This document shows positions 32,018-33,326 of a stretch of 33,326 bases of DNA, in pieces. The position numbers were made by a program, and so were the translations under genes. Within the stretch, counting starts at the first letter, position 1; every line of letters starts with the position of its first letter. The DNA is taken from assembly GCA_020630675.1 (NCBI GenBank), contig JAHDIR010000001.1, positions 217,015 through 250,340 on the forward strand. Reading direction: 5' to 3'. The notes below the pieces were generated by a model, which saw only the letters and a program-made list of their open reading frames with translations, was not told the origin of the DNA and searched no databases. The DNA is from Bdellovibrionales bacterium. GTDB taxonomy: Bacteria; Bdellovibrionota; Bdellovibrionia; Bdellovibrionales; UBA1609.

Positions 32018-33326
32018 TGTCTTTAAAAAAGTATATAGCTTATAAAAAAACTAAAAGAAGAGACTTTTTGGTGGGGGCGGGGACCTTAATCGCTTTGCCT
32101 TTTTTAGAGTCTCTTTATGCAAAAAACCTTTATGCTCAGTCAAATGCTCCATTACGTGTTCTTTTTGGGCATATTGACAATGGTGTTGATCAAATTGGCT
32201 ATGGGGGCATTCATTCTTCTTTGGTTCAACTATTTGAGCCTGTGAAATCGTTTACAAACTTTTATACAGGCATTCGAACAGATTCAATTGACGGTAACCC
32301 CCCTCACCCTCCATATATTAGTGCTTTTAGTCGAGGGGCTGGTGGCACAAGCTTTGAGCACTATGCCGCTCAAATTACAGGAGATGGGGCTTTAAAAGGG
32401 GTTTTGCCTATATCAGCTCATGATCGCTTTAAAGTACATAATGGTTGGTATATCTCTTATGTTAATAACAAGGCAGTGCGCCCATTATTTGATTTAAAAA
32501 CAATTTTAGAAAATGCAGTGCTGGCGAACTCAAATAGCACATCGACGCGCTCTGTTTCATCGCAATTAGCTCCAGCGACACAAAGAAAAAAAATGTCTTT
32601 AGATTATGTTATGGAAAGTTTAAGTAGCTTAAAAAACAAACTGTCACCTTCAGATAAACATATTCTTGATCATCACTTAACCCAAATAGAAACAATTGAA
32701 ACGAAATTAGGAGTAAATACTGACCAAGAGCAAGAGACTTCTGGCTCAGCTTGCCAAAAGATAAGCATAGGTAATAATTTAAATTGGCAACAAAGGCATG
32801 AGCTATTGTCTGAAATCATTTCTATGGCTTTTATTTGTGACTCTAAAAGATCTATTTCAATGGCGAGTAATGATGGAAGAAAAAATCCTGGTTATGAATT
32901 AATTATACCCAAGTACAAAGAGCTCTTAACGTGGTTAAGTGCCGGAGGTGTAAAAGACACTAAAGGAGATAATTTAGCAAAGCCAGATTATCACCTCACA
33001 ACTCATATCCATAGTACTGGCTCTGGTAATAACAAAGAAGTTAAAAAAAATATAGCTGCTATTATTGGGCAAAGAACAGGAGCTTCTGGTGAAGAGAATG
33101 TTAAAACGTACTTTCGAGGAATTCGCCGTGAAATTGATAAAATTAATGTTGGTCTTTACATCAACGTTGCCAAAAAACTGCAAGCCACTCAAGACGTCAA
33201 CGGTAAATCTGTTTTAGAAAACTCGCTGATTTATTTTGGCAGTTGTATGAGCGATGCAACTTCACACGCTCGTAAAAATATACTTAATGCATCCATTGGG
33301 CAGGCCGGTGGGCGCATAAGGTCTGG
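32017..33326 (+). CDS. DUF1552 protein with Tat-type signal (3' end outside the window)
   Basis: Open from ATG 32017 to the right edge (436 codons, no stop). The N-terminus has KRRDFLVGAGTLIALPFLE, a twin-arginine signal (Arg14, Arg15) with the LPFLE stretch typical of DUF1552 proteins, so it is probably folded in the cytoplasm before export. The body has RVLFGHIDNGVDQ, KMSLDYVMESLSSLKNKLS, a SDKHILDHHLTQIETIE helix, and LENSLIYFGSCMSD near the edge, all in the family order. The start overlaps the DUF1592 stop (TGATG), the standard pairing of the two families in planctomycetes and myxobacteria. The two products probably work together in the envelope; function unproven. Confidence 0.85.
   Translation, partial: MSLKKYIAYKKTKRRDFLVGAGTLIALPFLESLYAKNLYAQSNAPLRVLFGHIDNGVDQIGYGGIHSSLVQLFEPVKSFTNFYTGIRTDSIDGNPPHPPYISAFSRGAGGTSFEHYAAQITGDGALKGVLPISAHDRFKVHNGWYISYVNNKAVRPLFDLKTILENAVLANSNSTSTRSVSSQLAPATQRKKMSLDYVMESLSSLKNKLSPSDKHILDHHLTQIETIETKLGVNTDQEQETSGSACQKISIGNNLNWQQRHELLSEIISMAFICDSKRSISMASNDGRKNPGYELIIPKYKELLTWLSAGGVKDTKGDNLAKPDYHLTTHIHSTGSGNNKEVKKNIAAIIGQRTGASGEENVKTYFRGIRREIDKINVGLYINVAKKLQATQDVNGKSVLENSLIYFGSCMSDATSHARKNILNASIGQAGGRIRS

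Noticed and set aside
1-33326. CRISPR arrays, insertion sequences, integrase or phage genes, toxin-antitoxin pairs
   Set aside because: No regularly spaced repeats, transposase motifs, integrase signatures or convincing paired small genes were seen.

Overview
The window is AT-rich DNA carrying tightly packed bacterial genes, many overlapping by 1-11 bases and many starting with TTG or GTG behind strong purine-rich ribosome binding sites. The most likely source is a member of the Bdellovibrionota or a related deltaproteobacterium-like group. This is inferred from three things: a pilus cluster ordered ABC ATPase, ABC permease, pilD, pilM, pilN, pilO, pilP, pilQ, as in Myxococcus xanthus; a DUF1592/DUF1552 gene pair; and outer-membrane lipoproteins with an unusual A-[FY]-x-N-C lipobox. 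No species can be named from the sequence alone.

Layout. (1) 1-133: possible tail of an upstream membrane protein. (2) 217-6056: pyrimidine/arginine precursor operon pyrB, carA, an unidentified 219-residue gene, and carB. (3) 6111-15060: type IV pilus block. It holds a pilH-like ATPase, a pilI-like permease and prepilin peptidase pilD, then a promoter and pilM, an unidentified 129-residue gene, pilN, pilO, pilP, pilQ and a small lipoprotein. PilM/N/O/P form the alignment complex from cytoplasm to periplasm and PilQ is the outer-membrane pore. (4) 15144-17552: rarA, a divergently placed small cupin gene, and a conserved-looking cytoplasmic gene of unknown function. (5) 17623-22930: polytopic membrane protein, two unidentified exported proteins encoded tail to tail, and an outer-membrane beta-barrel protein ending in a clear terminator. 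(6) 23225-27789: three-part exporter (ABC protein, periplasmic adaptor, TolC-like channel) plus a small secreted protein, followed by what looks like a decayed gene. (7) 28395-33326: lipoprotein with a polysaccharide-lyase-14-like domain, a tRNA-Ala(TGC) on the minus strand, and a DUF1592-type lipoprotein with one CxxCH motif, overlapping a Tat-type DUF1552 gene that runs off the right edge.

Most notable points. The ABC protein of the exporter has lost nearly every catalytic motif except Walker A. PilQ has a lipobox and a long acidic repeat, while PilP, normally the lipoprotein, has none. Unidentified genes are translationally embedded inside two otherwise standard operons (carA-X-carB and pilM-X-pilN). 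pyrB and rarA each have a promoter-like -10 box only 8-9 bases before ATG and no ribosome binding site, which suggests leaderless messages. No CRISPR array, insertion sequence, rRNA or phage module was seen.
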